A DNA stretch of 6,133 bases from an uncultured Lentisphaeria bacterium. GTDB taxonomy: Bacteria; Verrucomicrobiota; Lentisphaeria; Victivallales; UBA1829. The position numbers were made by a program, and so were the translations under genes. Shown here piece after piece: positions 5,645 to 6,133 of the stretch. The stretch covers positions 1 to 6,133 of the forward strand of contig CAJMAW010000163.1 in NCBI GenBank assembly GCA_905211485.1, read 5' to 3'. Under the pieces are notes generated by a model. It did no database searches. It had not been told where the DNA came from and worked only from the letters and a program-made list of their open reading frames with translations. Position 1 is the stretch's first letter. The number at the start of each line of letters is the position of its first letter.

Positions 5645-5652
5645 CTCCTCTT
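5645..5652 (-). promoter_or_regulatory. Ribosome binding site of the prepilin-like gene
   Basis: The minus strand reads AAGAGGAG at 5645-5652, 8 nt before ATG 5636, which fixes the start although it gives an unusually long 36-residue leader before the processing site. Confidence 0.7.
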
Positions 5653-6055
5653 GTGTTGTTTTCTGCATTCCGGAGAATGCCCGGAAAAGGATTCCTGACT
5701 TTTCCTGCATCGCTTCCGGAGAAATGTCAATTCTGTATTCTCTTGAATTCATTTCCAAGGCAAACACTTTCCTTCCCTGGAAACAAGAAATTTCTGACAA
5801 TGCAATGGATTCTATTCTCCCCGCGGCCGCCGCCGGGCCATACTTCACCTGACATGCCTCCTTTCCCTTAGTTTTTATTTTTTTGCAGATCTCCATCCCC
5901 GTTCCTGGAACAGAGCCCAGGTAAAGCTTTCTTCTCTGTATGTTGAAAGGATTCAAGATGCCGCTGTCATTTCGGCGTTACAGCTTGTTCAGCTCCTTTC
6001 AAAACGAATGCTTCTTGACGAGAAAAAGGGGGATGATTTCTTTTTCAGAGAGTTT

Positions 6056-6079
6056 GTTGGATCGTTCCAACAGTATAAT
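6056..6079 (+). promoter_or_regulatory. CG-centred palindrome next to a -10 box (operator/promoter candidate)
   Basis: GTTGGATCGTTCCAAC (6056-6071) is a 16-bp palindrome with a single mismatched pair (6062/6065) and a central CG, the symmetry typical of LacI-family operators. Two bases later a perfect TATAAT (6074-6079) follows. No good -35 exists at the right spacing (TTTGTT at 6053-6058 is the nearest), so the palindrome occupies the -35/spacer region, where a bound repressor would block RNA polymerase. An AGGAAAAAG stretch at the very edge (6123-6131) could be the ribosome binding site of a gene starting just outside the window. Confidence 0.4.
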
Positions 6080-6133
6080 TATGGGCGCCTCTATTTATTT
6101 GAGGGGGAATTGAGTTTGTAACAGGAAAAAGAA

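Larger units (their letters stand above)
5637..6133. other. Right-end region without a convincing gene
   Basis: Nearly 500 nt upstream of the prepilin-like gene hold no clear gene. Visible elements are the prepilin ribosome binding site; a perfect consensus -35 TTGACA on the minus strand (5727-5732) without a matching -10; a minus-strand AAGGAGG (5857-5863) with a GTG 8 nt later; inverted repeats GTTCC-T-GGAAC (5901-5911) and TTGAA-AGGA-TTCAA (5943-5956); and the palindrome/promoter at 6056-6079. The sequence becomes A/T-richer toward the right edge, consistent with divergent regulatory DNA. A minus-strand start for a long leader transcript is possible but not located. Confidence 0.45.

Noticed and set aside
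5940..6113. Rightward 57-codon ORF from ATG 5940
   Set aside because: No clear Shine-Dalgarno, Ser/Phe/Arg-rich translation, and it overlaps the palindrome/promoter; conflicts with another open frame on the same strand.

Overview
The window looks like a piece of a moderately GC-rich Gram-negative chromosome, most likely from Lentisphaerota/Victivallales or a close PVC-group relative. The main clue is the leftward prepilin-like protein, whose S|FTLIELLVVIAIIAILAG leader with a following LLPALSAAR...CKSNLKQIG segment is typical of the large pseudopilin-like families in Lentisphaerota, Planctomycetota and Verrucomicrobiota. This taxonomic call is an inference from one protein; no rRNA or other marker is present.

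Layout, left to right. Positions 2-88 hold the C-terminal end of a rightward gene, possibly an SGNH/GDSL-type hydrolase. A gene-poor stretch of about 640 nt follows. It contains a good sigma70-type promoter (249-276), a terminator-like hairpin (286-309), a 16-codon candidate leader ORF whose stop codon lies exactly in the loop of a perfect 7-bp hairpin (384-441), a 12-bp direct repeat, and a hairpin just before the next ribosome binding site. Then comes a complete secreted alkaline phosphatase (733-2292), followed after 47 nt by a YibE/F-family membrane protein (2340-3578), probably in the same operon.

Positions 3579-3883 are a convergent intergenic region rich in inverted repeats. Two leftward genes follow: a membrane-anchored protein of unknown function (3884-4564) and the prepilin-like protein (4761-5636), separated by a G/C-tract-rich spacer. 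The right end (5637-6133) has no convincing gene. It carries a very strong Shine-Dalgarno with a GTG start whose frame overlaps the prepilin start, several short inverted repeats, and near the edge a CG-centred palindrome directly upstream of a perfect TATAAT, which suggests a regulated rightward promoter for a gene beyond the window.

How the parts may fit: the phosphatase would release inorganic phosphate from organic phosphate esters outside the cytoplasmic membrane, and the YibE/F protein is a multi-spanning membrane protein of unproven function. The long leader before the phosphatase could be a regulatory UTR. I found no mobile element, CRISPR array, tRNA or rRNA. Nothing seen amounts to a clearly new system; the most unusual elements are the leader ORF/hairpin arrangement and the palindrome-promoter at the right edge.
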